DNA of 64,000 nt from positions 288,721-352,720 of the forward strand of contig NBIV01000050.1 of NCBI GenBank assembly GCA_003194525.1. The letters run 5' to 3'. Shown one piece after another: positions 31,648 through 42,100 of this stretch (its first letter is position 1; each line of letters begins with the position of its first letter). The DNA is from Gracilariopsis chorda. Taxonomy: Eukaryota; Rhodophyta; Florideophyceae; Gracilariales; Gracilariaceae. The notes under the pieces are model-generated. The model did not search any database. It saw only the letters and a program-made list of their open reading frames with translations, and was not told the DNA's origin. A program made the translations under genes and the position numbers.

Positions 31648-33195
31648 CTATTGTACATCACTGAGCTTGATTAACTCCGAAACCTCGTTATTTAGCAATT
31701 CCACAAGCCGTTGTGGATCTGATATTCGTGTCTTATCTCCGTACACACTGCTCGTTATCTTTCCATTGTACGAATGGAGCGCGATAATCACCCCACAGTG
31801 TCCATCAGCTGGAGCAAAGAAGTGTATACATGCAATTTTGATGCCACCTATACTAACTTCCTTTCGTGGACCTGGCACATTGGTGAACAAACATGAGCCG
31901 CTTTTCGTTAGCAATCTCCACAGCGGCTTCCTTATGAATGCTGGTAGCCTGGCTATCACCCCAAGTAAGGTTAGCACCAAACCAGGAGCAAATCCTGTTT
32001 TGGTTACATTCATCGTGTGTGTACACTCCACCAGTCGGTCTTTTCGATCATCGATATGTATGTGCAGCGGAACTGTTACCATAGCAAGCTGATTAGATAC
32101 GTCAGTGGTTCGAAATTCGTCCACCATGTGTTTTGTAAACGGTATGCCGCATCTAACGCCCTTCAGCACGTTGGGATCGTCCCCACATTCCTTGAGATAC
32201 GCTCGCACAGCCCCAGAAACCGCGGTGTAGAACAAATCATTAATGGTGATTCCAAGTGCCCGAGCAGCCTTCTTCAGTATATCCACGGTGTACATCGTTG
32301 GAGGCAGAAGCGCACATACTTTCTGGCCGCCCAGCCGTGACCGAACAAACGCATTATCAGACTCCGGCCTCAGTGTACCAAAAACAGTTTTTAAGTTTGC
32401 AGCAAAATCTTGAAGGGCTGGGAACCATCTCGATTTCTTTGTCAGTCGCGCTTCACAGCGAACTCCAGCGTGTTTCCCAGCTTCTTGTGCATGGCGGTGT
32501 GGCGTGGTCAGGTGTTTCACATTACTGCCAGTATTGTCGTCTATAACTTCCGACATCAAATACTTCACAAGGCCAATACCATCCGCAACTGTGTGATGAA
32601 TTCGGAAAACCAGAGTTGAGGATTGTTCCTGGCATGAACTAGCTTCAATAGACCAACAAGGGAAGAAGAACAGCCTCCAAAGTGGACGATAACGGTCCAG
32701 GTCTTCTGACATTATCTCGGAGAGCCGACTCTGAAAGAGCTTGTTACGCTTGTCATGAGGTAGAGACAAGTCGATGACCGGCTCAAGAGCAACATGGTAC
32801 TGTTTCAATAGCTCGGATTCGGCGGTAAAGCCCGGGACGGATTCGAAGTATGGGTATCGTGTGGAACGGCGCACCATACGTGCAGAGAAGCGAGGGTGTG
32901 CGAGAATTCTCGGTAAAAGCGATGAGTACAACCACGTTTCCGAGGGATTCTCGCTCAGTGTTAAACATGCCGTTATGACCACGGGGTTGTTTGGGACCGC
33001 CTCATCAGCAAAGAGGCGCTCAAATGCGGAAAATTTGCTCCAAGTTTCTGTCATTGTGCGAGCTCCAATCGAATAAGAAAGGTTTACGAGGTATATTCCA
33101 GGGAAGCTACGCAGCGTATACGAGCTAAAGTTCGTGACGTTTATATATCCTCTGCGGAGTCGGGAAAGCACTGCACTTGAAACCAACGTCCTCAT
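31648..33195 (-). CDS. Wax ester synthase/diacylglycerol acyltransferase (WS/DGAT family)
   Basis: 515 codons without intron, normal length for the family. WS/DGAT enzymes join acyl-CoA to fatty alcohols or diacylglycerol, making wax esters or storage lipid at the ER or lipid droplet. Visible marks are DRYRPLW at about 167-173, the catalytic HHTVADG at 200-206 (HHxxxDG), NDLFYTAVSGAVRAYL as the conserved N-D block, and the C-terminal domain with NVPGPRKEVSIGG and PADGHCGVIIALHSYNGKI. The first 47 residues precede a second methionine (MTETWSKFSAFERLF) that begins the usual family N-terminus; they may be a targeting extension or the true start may be the second ATG. All catalytic residues are present. 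Which of the two reactions it performs cannot be told. Confidence 0.9.
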   Translation of the reverse strand: MRTLVSSAVLSRLRRGYINVTNFSSYTLRSFPGIYLVNLSYSIGARTMTETWSKFSAFERLFADEAVPNNPVVITACLTLSENPSETWLYSSLLPRILAHPRFSARMVRRSTRYPYFESVPGFTAESELLKQYHVALEPVIDLSLPHDKRNKLFQSRLSEIMSEDLDRYRPLWRLFFFPCWSIEASSCQEQSSTLVFRIHHTVADGIGLVKYLMSEVIDDNTGSNVKHLTTPHRHAQEAGKHAGVRCEARLTKKSRWFPALQDFAANLKTVFGTLRPESDNAFVRSRLGGQKVCALLPPTMYTVDILKKAARALGITINDLFYTAVSGAVRAYLKECGDDPNVLKGVRCGIPFTKHMVDEFRTTDVSNQLAMVTVPLHIHIDDRKDRLVECTHTMNVTKTGFAPGLVLTLLGVIARLPAFIRKPLWRLLTKSGSCLFTNVPGPRKEVSIGGIKIACIHFFAPADGHCGVIIALHSYNGKITSSVYGDKTRISDPQRLVELLNNEVSELIKLSDVQ

Positions 33196-33482
33196 AAAAT
33201 TGTAGGACTGTAGGGTCCTCGTCGGTTTTCATTCTAACTCCTCGATAACGGGTAGCACAGGCGATAGTGCGTGCTCAAGAAAGCTCCACGAGCACCAGAA
33301 CTAGTAACTCTGAGGGATCATCGAACGTCATCGGTCCTCTCGAGGCTGTGGCGGCATCATGATTTTGACGTTTTATTTTTCTTGATGACACTAAACCACC
33401 CTAATCAGTCCGCTAGCTAGGGTCGTGCCAAACTTTTTGAAATTTCAACCCTCGCTGCAGGAACTCTGTCGCGGCCTGATGC

Positions 33483-33539
33483 GGTTCAGATGGGTTAAGA
33501 CAGGGCCTGATTCAGGCCCTGTCTTAACCCATCTGAACC
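33483..33539. repeat. 57-nt perfect hairpin (28-bp stem, 1-nt centre)
   Basis: 33483-33510 is the exact reverse complement of 33512-33539, with one base (33511) in the middle. The stem begins GGTTCAGATGGGTTAAGACA. It lies about 290 bases upstream of the acyltransferase start. As DNA it can form a cruciform; as RNA a long hairpin. No terminal repeats or target duplications around it are evident. Confidence 0.9.
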
Positions 33540-34639
33540 TAATATTTCTAGTGGCTACAATCGCCAAATGAACAAGCGAATCATACTGCAGCACTTGGCA
33601 GATGGGCGTAATACGCATGATATGCATAGTGCGCAACCTAACGCAAGCAAAGTTGAGTGATTATGCCACAAAAGTCTTCCCATGATAATCTTAGTCATTT
33701 ACTAAAAGTAGATGTCTTTAAAGTGAAGTCCAATAGATATGTAGTTCCTTTACGACTACTATAGTATACATCGGCCAAAAACAAATTGGCTGCTAACCAG
33801 TTCTTCTAAATCATGAAAGCCTTTTTTCCATTAATAGTCACAACTTGGAACCACTACTACAGCAATACTTTATTCGTTTAACAACTATTACTAAATTTTA
33901 TGTATTACCGTTTTATTGTTCTGCAAAAATTAAAGTTCTTTCTTTTGTTAGACACCAACCATCAACAATAAAAACATTGCAATTTCTACTTAATATTTCT
34001 TTTTGAAAGACAAAACAACTTTATGAACGATTCAGTACTGATTTGGAGTCAGTTAAACTCAAGTTGGGCTGAAAAAAGAGAAAGAATGCAAATTTGGTGC
34101 ACAAACACGGTTTTTATGTAAATAATTTTAATGTACTTAAAAAAAGTGCTTTCTAAATCAATAAATCGTTTTAAAACCAAACAAAGAACAATGTTCAATT
34201 TGAGATCATACATTCTACAAATTAACTCCTAAAGTGTTATAAAATACATTTTGGACATCCTTTTATATCAGACACATCTTTTTTCAAAAATCTAACCGTT
34301 TGTGACTAAATGCGATCATGTTAAATGTGGTACTTCTTTGATAATATAAATGCAATTCTTTCAGATACGTATTATGTAGAGTTGAATGGAAATCAATACC
34401 TTCATAATTACGACAATTTCCGTTCAATATTAAAGATTTCATGCATATATGATCCTAGAAGATTCTTAAATACTCAAGTTCACTTCAACGTGAGAGTACT
34501 AGATTCTGAAGACGGTAATATAATCCAGTATCATAATAAAATGATTACCATGTGTTAATGAACCTTGCAACTGAAACAATTCTGGGTATTCAATAAAAGC
34601 TCCGTTATCATGATATCTTCTCTATCCCATGTAGAATAC
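33540..34639. other. AT-rich intergenic stretch
   Basis: Base composition changes sharply to AT-rich from about 33660 to 34560, unlike the genes to the left and elements to the right. One 77-codon frame at 34325-34558 (plus strand) has no recognisable family and is typical of what AT-rich DNA yields. No organelle gene was recognised, although transferred organelle DNA is one explanation. Confidence 0.5.
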
Positions 34640-34869
34640 TGAGTTGCACACTCTCTGAAGGGGATTTCTGGGTAACTTGGTGATATTCCCGGCAGATTCG
34701 GAATTTTGCATCATATTTAGGGCCCATATTAATATTGGACAAGCAACGTGGTGATTCAGAAACTTCATAAACGGCTGAGTCAGTTAGTAGTTATCCAAAG
34801 TAGTCGAAGTGAAATAAGAATTGTTTTATGATTTCCAGATGTTATTTTTTCAACCATGTCTTCAATGGT
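34640..34869 (+). repeat. 5' LTR of element C, first part
   Basis: TGAGTTGCACACTCTCTGAA at its start aligns with the A LTR start TGTAGTGCAACGCCCTCAGG, and GGTAACTTGGTGATATTCCCG with GGTACTTGAACGCTTTCCCG. It runs to the insertion point of copy B, whose target repeat ATGGT is 34865-34869. Confidence 0.7.
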
Positions 34870-35695
34870 TGTGGTGCAAAGCCCCAAAGGGGAAAAACAC
34901 CGAACGACGTTCGGGATCTTCCTCTCACGAGGTGAACCCAGTTGGGTAGAGCCCTCCCAGAGGTGTCACGGCGAAGCCGGTTTGTAAGACCAGGGACACC
35001 TGTCGCGACTTGCGCAGGGAGGTGAAGGCGAAGAATCGGTATCCGCGTGAGCGGGATGTGATCCTCAGTAGAGGTATGTTTCCACGTAAGTGGGGAAGTG
35101 TGAGCGGATGCGCACACGAGGGCCGCGGATAGCGGGAGGTGCTACCCTAAAAAGGGGGGAAGGAAGGGCGAAGAGGAGGAAGAGAGGACGATATGAGTCG
35201 CGAGAGCGACGAGCAGATACGGCAATGCCGGTGGACAGGACTCCCTATACAGAGCGAAACACCAATATGATTGGAACAATTATACTCCCAGTGATGGGTT
35301 TCTTTAGATGTGCAAGGGGGTTAGATGTTCCGTGGTTTACGGCGTTTCCCTCCAAGGAGGAGTAGAGTACGCGCGCAAGCGGCAACAACTAGAGCCAATT
35401 CCCCAGGTTGGGGTCCCTTGTTGGAGAAGGTTTACTGGTGCGACGGCATTGCACCGTCGCACTAAGTACTAGCTTCCCAGAAATGGGTGTGAAAATAATA
35501 AATAATGTTAACTAAAATACTCCACATTTCGTGGCAACATCCACTACTGTGGCCAACCGCCAATTGACCCAAAACCGTGTCCCACGTGTCCATATCCACC
35601 ATAGTGGGGCGTAGTTCATATACACACTACACAACCGATAATATCGGGAAAGCGTTCAAGCACCTAGAATCCCTCCCTGAGGGCGTTGCACTTCA
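34870..35695 (-). repeat. 3' LTR of copy B
   Basis: 826 bp, plus-strand ends TGTGGTGCAA and TTGCACTTCA. The polypurine tract CTTAAGGGGGGGATA (minus strand) abuts it at 35696-35710. Contains a plus-strand (antisense) 91-codon frame at 35090-35365. Confidence 0.96.
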
Positions 35696-35751
35696 TATCC
35701 CCCCCTTAAGACGGGAAAACGACCGCGGACGCGGAGGATTCCCAGACGAAA

Positions 35752-36183
35752 ATGGGTGATAAAAGCGCGTGCTCTGTCTCCGGTTCTCCGGTAAATCCCT
35801 CTGCACCAGAGTCATCAAGCACACAAACGACAACAACAGCCACCCTCCAAAAGGGAAAAACGAACGACGACAACAACATCAACAACCACAGCCAACCTCC
35901 GAGACTTCTCGGGCGATACACCACCAGTTTCCGGTCAGTTCCCCTGCCTCAGGGCGATGGAAATCCGGTACAACCGGGGAATATGGCTGCTGACCCTTCG
36001 GTGGCAAGTGTCGGACTTTCTATCCCCAGCGGGGTGACGGCGAATGAAAACGAAATCATCGCACGTTTCCTCCGGGGTGCCGGTCTTAGCGCTGCCGAGG
36101 TATCGGGGGATGTCACCACCATGGCGGACGCGTTGGCCTACCGCCTTGCTGGGGGTTACGCCCCGGACAATGGGGGTGAGTGA
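35752..36183 (+). CDS. Antisense reading frame between pol and 3' LTR of copy B
   Basis: 143 codons on the strand opposite to gag-pol, starting ATG at 35752 (MGDKSACSVSG) 56 bases from the 3' LTR. The first half is Ser/Thr/Asn/Gln-rich. The last 60 residues look like folded helices (NEIIARFLRGAGLSAAEV, TMADALAYRLAGGYAP). No family recognised. Additional antisense frames downstream of pol are known in some plant gypsy elements, so a real gene is possible. Copy A has deleted nearly all of it, and in this hairpin-rich element both strands tend to be open, so it may be incidental. Confidence 0.35.
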   Translation: MGDKSACSVSGSPVNPSAPESSSTQTTTTATLQKGKTNDDNNINNHSQPPRLLGRYTTSFRSVPLPQGDGNPVQPGNMAADPSVASVGLSIPSGVTANENEIIARFLRGAGLSAAEVSGDVTTMADALAYRLAGGYAPDNGGE

Positions 36184-36374
36184 AACCTCTAGTCCAGTTT
36201 CCTGGTTCTTCTTTCCCTGGCTATGCCAGTTAGTGTAGTGTAGTATTGTGGGGAGCTAGCTGCTCCCTTGAATAAACTTTCCCGTTTAGAACGGTGCTTC
36301 TCGGTTGAGTTCCCCGTCTTCGACGGACTTTGCCTTGTTATCCTTTCCTTTCGCTCTCCGCTCGCGCGGCAACG

Positions 36375-38417
36375 TTACCCAACTTGGGCATTAACCAGCG
36401 TGGCTGGGGCTGCAGTTCCCGTTTGACGGTGGTATCGCAGGACCTGCGACCGTGGGAGGTTTTCGATTGGCTCCCACGTATCCCCACTGGGGTCATACCC
36501 GTACCAGCGGACGCGGTATTGTAGAATACCATCCTGGTCCCAGGTGTGTCCGACAAGTCGGTCTACTACGAACTCTCGTTCGTAGACCCGCCGGCCGTGC
36601 CGGGTGGTGGTTGTACTTCCCTGCGGGGGCTGCCCGCTGTGCGGTATAATGTCCCTTAGCAGGATGTTCGGCGATAACTCCGGCGTTGCCGTGCGCTGTG
36701 ATAGCGGCCGCTGCTCATGCCGGAAGATATCCCTCAAGAGGTTGTGTGGTGCCACGGTTTTCACCGGCAAGTCATTCCCCATTGGGGCAGGTTCATTTCC
36801 GCTTTCGCGGTATTGCGGGCGAACCGCCAGTCGGCGGGGGACTTGGGCTCCGCCTTCACGGTTGAGCTCACGAACCGCGAGTTTGCGTGAAGATGACCGC
36901 TCCTGCGGGGTCGGCATTTCCACAATCCCCTGGGGGGTCCCGTGCGACACGGTGATTGGGTGGCAAACCGCCTCCCTGCCAGGCGCACGAGCGCTCTGCA
37001 CCATACGTTCCGGCGATGCCGTGGTGTCCCCGGCTACTGACGGGTTGCCTGGGGCTAACTCCGGTACACCGGTATTTTGGTCGAAATTCCCCTTTGGGGG
37101 GTGCCGGGCAGGTGCCGATGATACCCTTTTCAGGGGAATTGCCGCTAAGCGCGGTGCACCATCTCCATGAGGAGGAGCAGCGTCTGGTACGACCAGTTTC
37201 GAGCGTGCCATGGCGCGCGTTTTTCCCGAGATCCTCGGTTCTTCGCCGCAGCGATGCGGGGGTTGGCGCAAATTATTCCCCGTAGCGGGGGCTTCGATTC
37301 CGTCAACGACGGGAGGCGTTTCCAGTGCTTGCGAGCCAGGGCTTAAAGCTTCAACTGCGGCTTGGCTGCCTTCTTCCCCAAGAGGGGTGTGGGTATTTCC
37401 CTGTGAGGCCGGCGTATCTGGGCGCCCCTTCTCCGCAAGGCGCGGGTCTGATCGACCTGATTGAACCGCTTCCGCGGGGACTTCCGCCAACGGCGGCTTC
37501 GAGGCCTCGCCCTGCTCAGGGGATTGGGGGCAATCGTCACCATACTCCCTTGTCGGGGATCCTTCCCTGACAGGGGTGTGCGGTCTTTGCGCTTCAACTT
37601 CCAGTGTAGCACGGTATGTTTTCCGCGTTTGTGGCGATGCCTCCGGGGATGGATTGGGCGATTGCCTTTCCGCTGCTGCGGTATTGGAGTGAGGCTTCTC
37701 GTTTTCCCGTGACAAACGGTGTATTCGCCGCTTTTGCGGGGCCTGCGCGTCTGGTTCCTGTTGCACAGCACTGCCCGGGAACGGGGGACTAGTGTCGCGT
37801 GACATACTCCGTGCTCCACGGTCAGTGTTCCGTATGATACGGTGTGTTTCCCGTTGCGACGGCGATATCGTTCCTCGAAAACGAGTGTTCTCCTCCCCCT
37901 CCTTAGACGGAGCGGCGGGATAAGGGATAACATTCCCCGCCTGGCGGGTATAGATGCGCGCCAGTGGGGCGGACGTGGTAGGGGCGGGCGCTGAGGGGCC
38001 CGAATTACCCAGCTGAGCCGGTGAGTCCGACAGAGTCGGTAGGTCTGAGAGTCCCCGGCTGGGGTTTGGTAGTACCGTAGGTCTAGTACTCCCGGATGGT
38101 TCCGGTGTTCCAGAGTCCGTAGAAACGGGGTTACGTGGATCCAGGACTACCTCTGACGAGGGAGGAGGGGAAAGGACAACACGATCACGGGGAATACGTT
38201 CGTGCGTGTCCCCCATCTCTACCACGACAGTGTCGGTGTTAACATAGATCACCTTGAAGGGTCCATCCGCCACAGGTGAGAGTTTGTGACGCTTCTCCCG
38301 TTCCGGGTTGTAGTATTCCTTCCTGATGAAGACGTAGTTATTTGCCCAAATCGGGGACGGTTTCCCTCGCAAGCGAGCGTCAAAATCCCGCTTGTAAGCG
38401 GCTTGGGTCCGTGCCAT
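36375..38417 (-). pseudogene. pol: Pol of copy B, integrase tail, long linker, chromodomain
   Basis: Same frame after the stop, reading through the tyrosine codon where A has TAA, which shows the pol protein is one continuous chain to the chromodomain. The linker is about 48 residues longer than in A. The chromodomain near the C-terminus has VVDRLVGHTW, YRVRWYGYD and DTWEPIENLP. Confidence 0.9.
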
Positions 38418-38471
38418 AGACTTCCGCGCAGCGGGGACCAGCTTGGAAAGCCATTGCTTCCATTGCTGCCG

Positions 38472-40373
38472 TTAGATACCCACAGATGGGAAATTGTCCA
38501 AGGTAGCTTGGGGTTCCAGCGCCACAGGCGGGGGTGTTCTAGATAGAACCAACTCGAATGGCGAAACTCCGGTAGTCCGGTGTACCTGCGTATTGTACGC
38601 GTAGGTTACCGCATCAGCGTACATGTCCCAGTTCGTTGGGTGGTCAGCGACGTAGGAACGTAACGCCGCGAGTAACGTCCGGTTAAACCGTTCAACTTGC
38701 CCATTACACTGGGGGTGGTAGGTAGTCGTGAACAAGTTCTTGACATCCAGGATGCGACAAACATCCTGGAAGAACTTGCTCACGAACTGCCTCCCGTTGT
38801 CGGAGAGCACCTCCACAGGGAGACCGTAGACAAAAATCCAGTGCGTCACCAGAGCCTGGGCCACCGTGAGAGCGGTTATCCTCCGAAGAGGGACAGTCCG
38901 TACCAGCTTAGAAAAGCGGTCGGTGATGACAAGTAGAAACTTGTTTCCACGTTTTGTGGTGAGTAGTGGTCCGAGAAGATCAATTGCGATAAACTCGAGT
39001 GGCGCCCTTGCGGGGAATAGTTTCATCTTCTTCGCATTTTTGCGGAGCTTGACGCGATTCTTCGCGCATTCGCTACAAAACCGCACAGTTGCGTAGCAAT
39101 CAACCGCCATTGCGGGCCAATAGAAATCCCTTCGCAGGGTTAGGTAGAGTTTCCTCCAACCTGGGTGACCTCCAATGGGGGCGTAGTGTGATAGATGTAA
39201 CACCCGCGATTGCAGGGAATGTGGTACCACAATCTGTGGGCAGGCTTCGACCTTTCTTACGAGGTAGCCTTTGTCGTTTACCCCGAAAGGGAGATCTTCA
39301 CCACCGTTGATACGGGCACGAATTCTCGTACAGAATAGGTCGCGGAATTGTTCTCGGATCATTTCTTCCGGTGATACGGGTACAAAGTTTCCCGGTAACG
39401 GGTTCTCAGATTTATCTCGCGATGCGAGTAGTTCGTCAAAATCAGCATCCTCGTCCCAGTTTTCTGGCGTAGCCTCGACGGCATATTCCGGATCATCCGG
39501 GTCTATAGCCATGAAACATGGGACTTCATCATCCTCCGTTGGGAGTGCTTCCCCACTTGTGGGTAACCGCGACAAAGCGTCGGCCTGGGTGTTCTGCGCA
39601 CCCTTTTTATAAATGACTTGAAAGTCATATTCCGCGAGGTGGAGTCTCCAGCGCATGAGGCGTCCCGACGGGTCGGATATATTCATCAACCACCTCAAAG
39701 AGGAATGATCCGTGTACACAGTGAAATGAATTCCCATAAGGTAGGGGCGCAGAGTGTTCATCGCCCATACGACGGCGAGGCACTCTTTCTCCGATACGGA
39801 GTAGTTCCGCTCATGAACATTGAGCGAGCGCGACCAATAACCAATTGGATGTCGTTCCCCCTCGGGGGTGGTTTGAAAAAGAGCACACCCGACTTGGTAG
39901 TCGCTCGAGTCCGTATCTACGGAGTATGGCAACCCAAGTTTTGGGAGATGTAGGATTGGTGCTGATGTGACAGCCTCCTTTAAGGAGTTAAAAGCTTCCG
40001 ATTGCTCGGGCGTAAATGTTCCCAGTTTTGGGGGGTTCCCCTTTCGCAACAACGCGTTCAGGGGCTCTGCAGTATCCGAAAAGTTCGGGATAAACCGTCG
40101 ATAGACGTTGACCAGCCCCAGGAAGGAGCGCAGTTCCGTTTGAGTACGGGGTTCTTTCGCCTCAACGAGGGATTTGACTCGAGCTTTCTCGATCGCTAAC
40201 CGTCCAGGACGGATAATGTGACCCAGATACTTCACAGTATCTGTGAAAAACTCGCATTTCCTCAACTTGAGAGTAATTCCCGCATCGCGGAGTACGGTCA
40301 GCACGTCTCGGACGTGAGTGAGATGGTCGTCCAACGAGTTGGAGAAGATGATAATATCATCAAGGTAGACCAA
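38472..40373 (-). pseudogene. pol: Pol of copy B, RT C-terminus, RNase H, integrase
   Basis: Continues directly in frame after the TAG: MVYLDDIIIFSN at the start carries the catalytic YLDD. RNase H (TDHSSLRW, QADALSR) and integrase (HHCC finger, AIDLLGP, LSDNGRQF, CNGQVERFNR) are complete. Stop TAA at 38472-38474 replaces A's TAC in GIYRQQWKQW. Confidence 0.92.
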
Positions 40374-40385
40374 ACAACTCCGCCA

Positions 40386-42083
40386 CTAAAAGCGGTTGAG
40401 TAGAATATCTACTGCACGCTGAAAGGTGGCGGGGGTGTTGGTTAACCCAAATGGCATCCGCTTGAAGCGGTACGTTCCTGCATGGCAGGTGAATGCGGTT
40501 TTGTCACGATCCTCCTGTCTGACAGGTACTTGCCAATATCCCCAATTGGCATCAAGGGCCGGGAACACGGTGGCGTCTCCAAGGGAGTCAATGCACTCGT
40601 CCATACGAGGGATGGAGTACGTTTCCCTAACAGTCACGGCATTGAGCCGGCGGTAGTCGACACAGAACCTCCAGGTTCCGTCGGCCTTTAAAGCCAGTAC
40701 AACTGGGGATGCGCAGGGTGATTGAGCGGGCTCAATCACACCTGCGCGGAGCATCTTGTCCACTTGGGACTGCTCCTCTTCCCGAGCTTTCGGACCTGCC
40801 CTGTAAGGGGGTTGTGCAACCGGTCGCGCACCGGGGATTAAATCGATCCGGTGTTCCGTTGCATTAATCTCGCCAAGCGAGCCATCCCACATTGTGGTGA
40901 ATTCCCGTAACATAGTACGGAGTTTGTCGCGGTGCGATTCTGGCACGTGGCTGAAGTCCAGCACTTCAAGTGCTTTTTCCGGATCAATCCGATCGTTGCT
41001 CGATAGAGCATTGTCCTGTGGAACAGGTGTGGTTCGCAATTCCGAGTTACTCGGTATGTTCGACGCTGAAGTAGCGGTTTCCTCCCCCTCCTTAAACTTG
41101 ACGTCTTCGGACGGCGGGGCGAACTCCTCAGAAGAGGTGGTAACTCCGAGTACATCGGCGGCTGTCATCTTTGTTGGCAGCATTCCCATAGGATGGGGGG
41201 TTACACTCCCAATTACTTGGTGTTTGACCAGATACTGGGGGTGTTTGCCAAGGTTGGCAACCAATATCCGGAAAGGAACATCCGGGGAAATGGAGACAAT
41301 TCCATTAGCCAGCGCCAGCTGGGATTTCTCGTACAACGAGGCGAGGGGTTGTATAACCCGAAGACCGTGTTGACGGGAATTTACCTGCACCCAGACTTGG
41401 GAATCAGCCGGTATAGAAACCGAGGCAGCGACGCGAAGCTTGGTGGACTCGCGGGACGCGGGCGGTGGTTTCTGCGCAGCAGGGAGCGGAACTTGTTTCC
41501 GAGAGGACCGCTTTAGCGGGCGGCAAACAATCGGAACCGACGATCCGTCGTCAAGTTCTACACGCCTGAGGCGGGGCCTGATTGCGTCGACAAATCTGTC
41601 GCAGTAATCACATCCCAGTATGACTGGTGCTGCCAATGAACGGCAAACGATGAAGTCCAACTTCACCACAGAGGTACCAAGTCTCACGACGAGGTCCACT
41701 GTGCCCACCGCTTGTAACGGATTGTTGTTCGCATCCGAAATGTCGGGGACCGCGTCAGAGCGGATACGAGACCGCACAAGCGGGGGTAACAATGATTCCA
41801 CAACAAAGTTGGGGCCTGCACCTATATCCAGGACGGTGAGAAACCTCACCATAAACTGGGGATCAAGGCCAAGGTCGGCATAGACCTTATAATTGCGTTT
41901 GGCCAAGACCATGACTCTACCGGGAATCCGGGGATTTTTACTCCGTATCCACGGGCGACGCAACACACCGAGGTGCGCAGAGTCCGCGTCAGCGGTGTCT
42001 TTCCTCGAGAGGACTTTCACCGGGGATCGAGGCGAGGACGCCTCGGGCGCCAACAGCCTCGTTCTTGAGGACGCCTCTCCCAA
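40386..42083 (-). pseudogene. pol: Pol of copy B, protease to RT palm
   Basis: 565 codons without the frameshift that A has, showing the correct joining of protease and RT. Protease motif here is DIGAG where A has DTGAG; the Thr-to-Ile change hits the catalytic triplet and should inactivate it. RT blocks FCVDYRRLNAVT and FGLTNTPATFQR follow. It ends at TAG 40386-40388 where A has AAG (Lys), just before YLDD. Confidence 0.9.
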
Positions 42084-42100
42084 AGAGGAGACTCCCTCAG

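Noticed and set aside
34325-34558. 77-codon frame in the AT-rich island
   Set aside because: Length expected by chance at this composition is not much shorter; no motif or homologue recognised.
36604-37170. 188-codon plus-strand frame opposite to the pol linker of copy B
   Set aside because: Shadow of the low-complexity linker. The equivalent frames in copy A are shorter and differ in boundaries, so it is not maintained.
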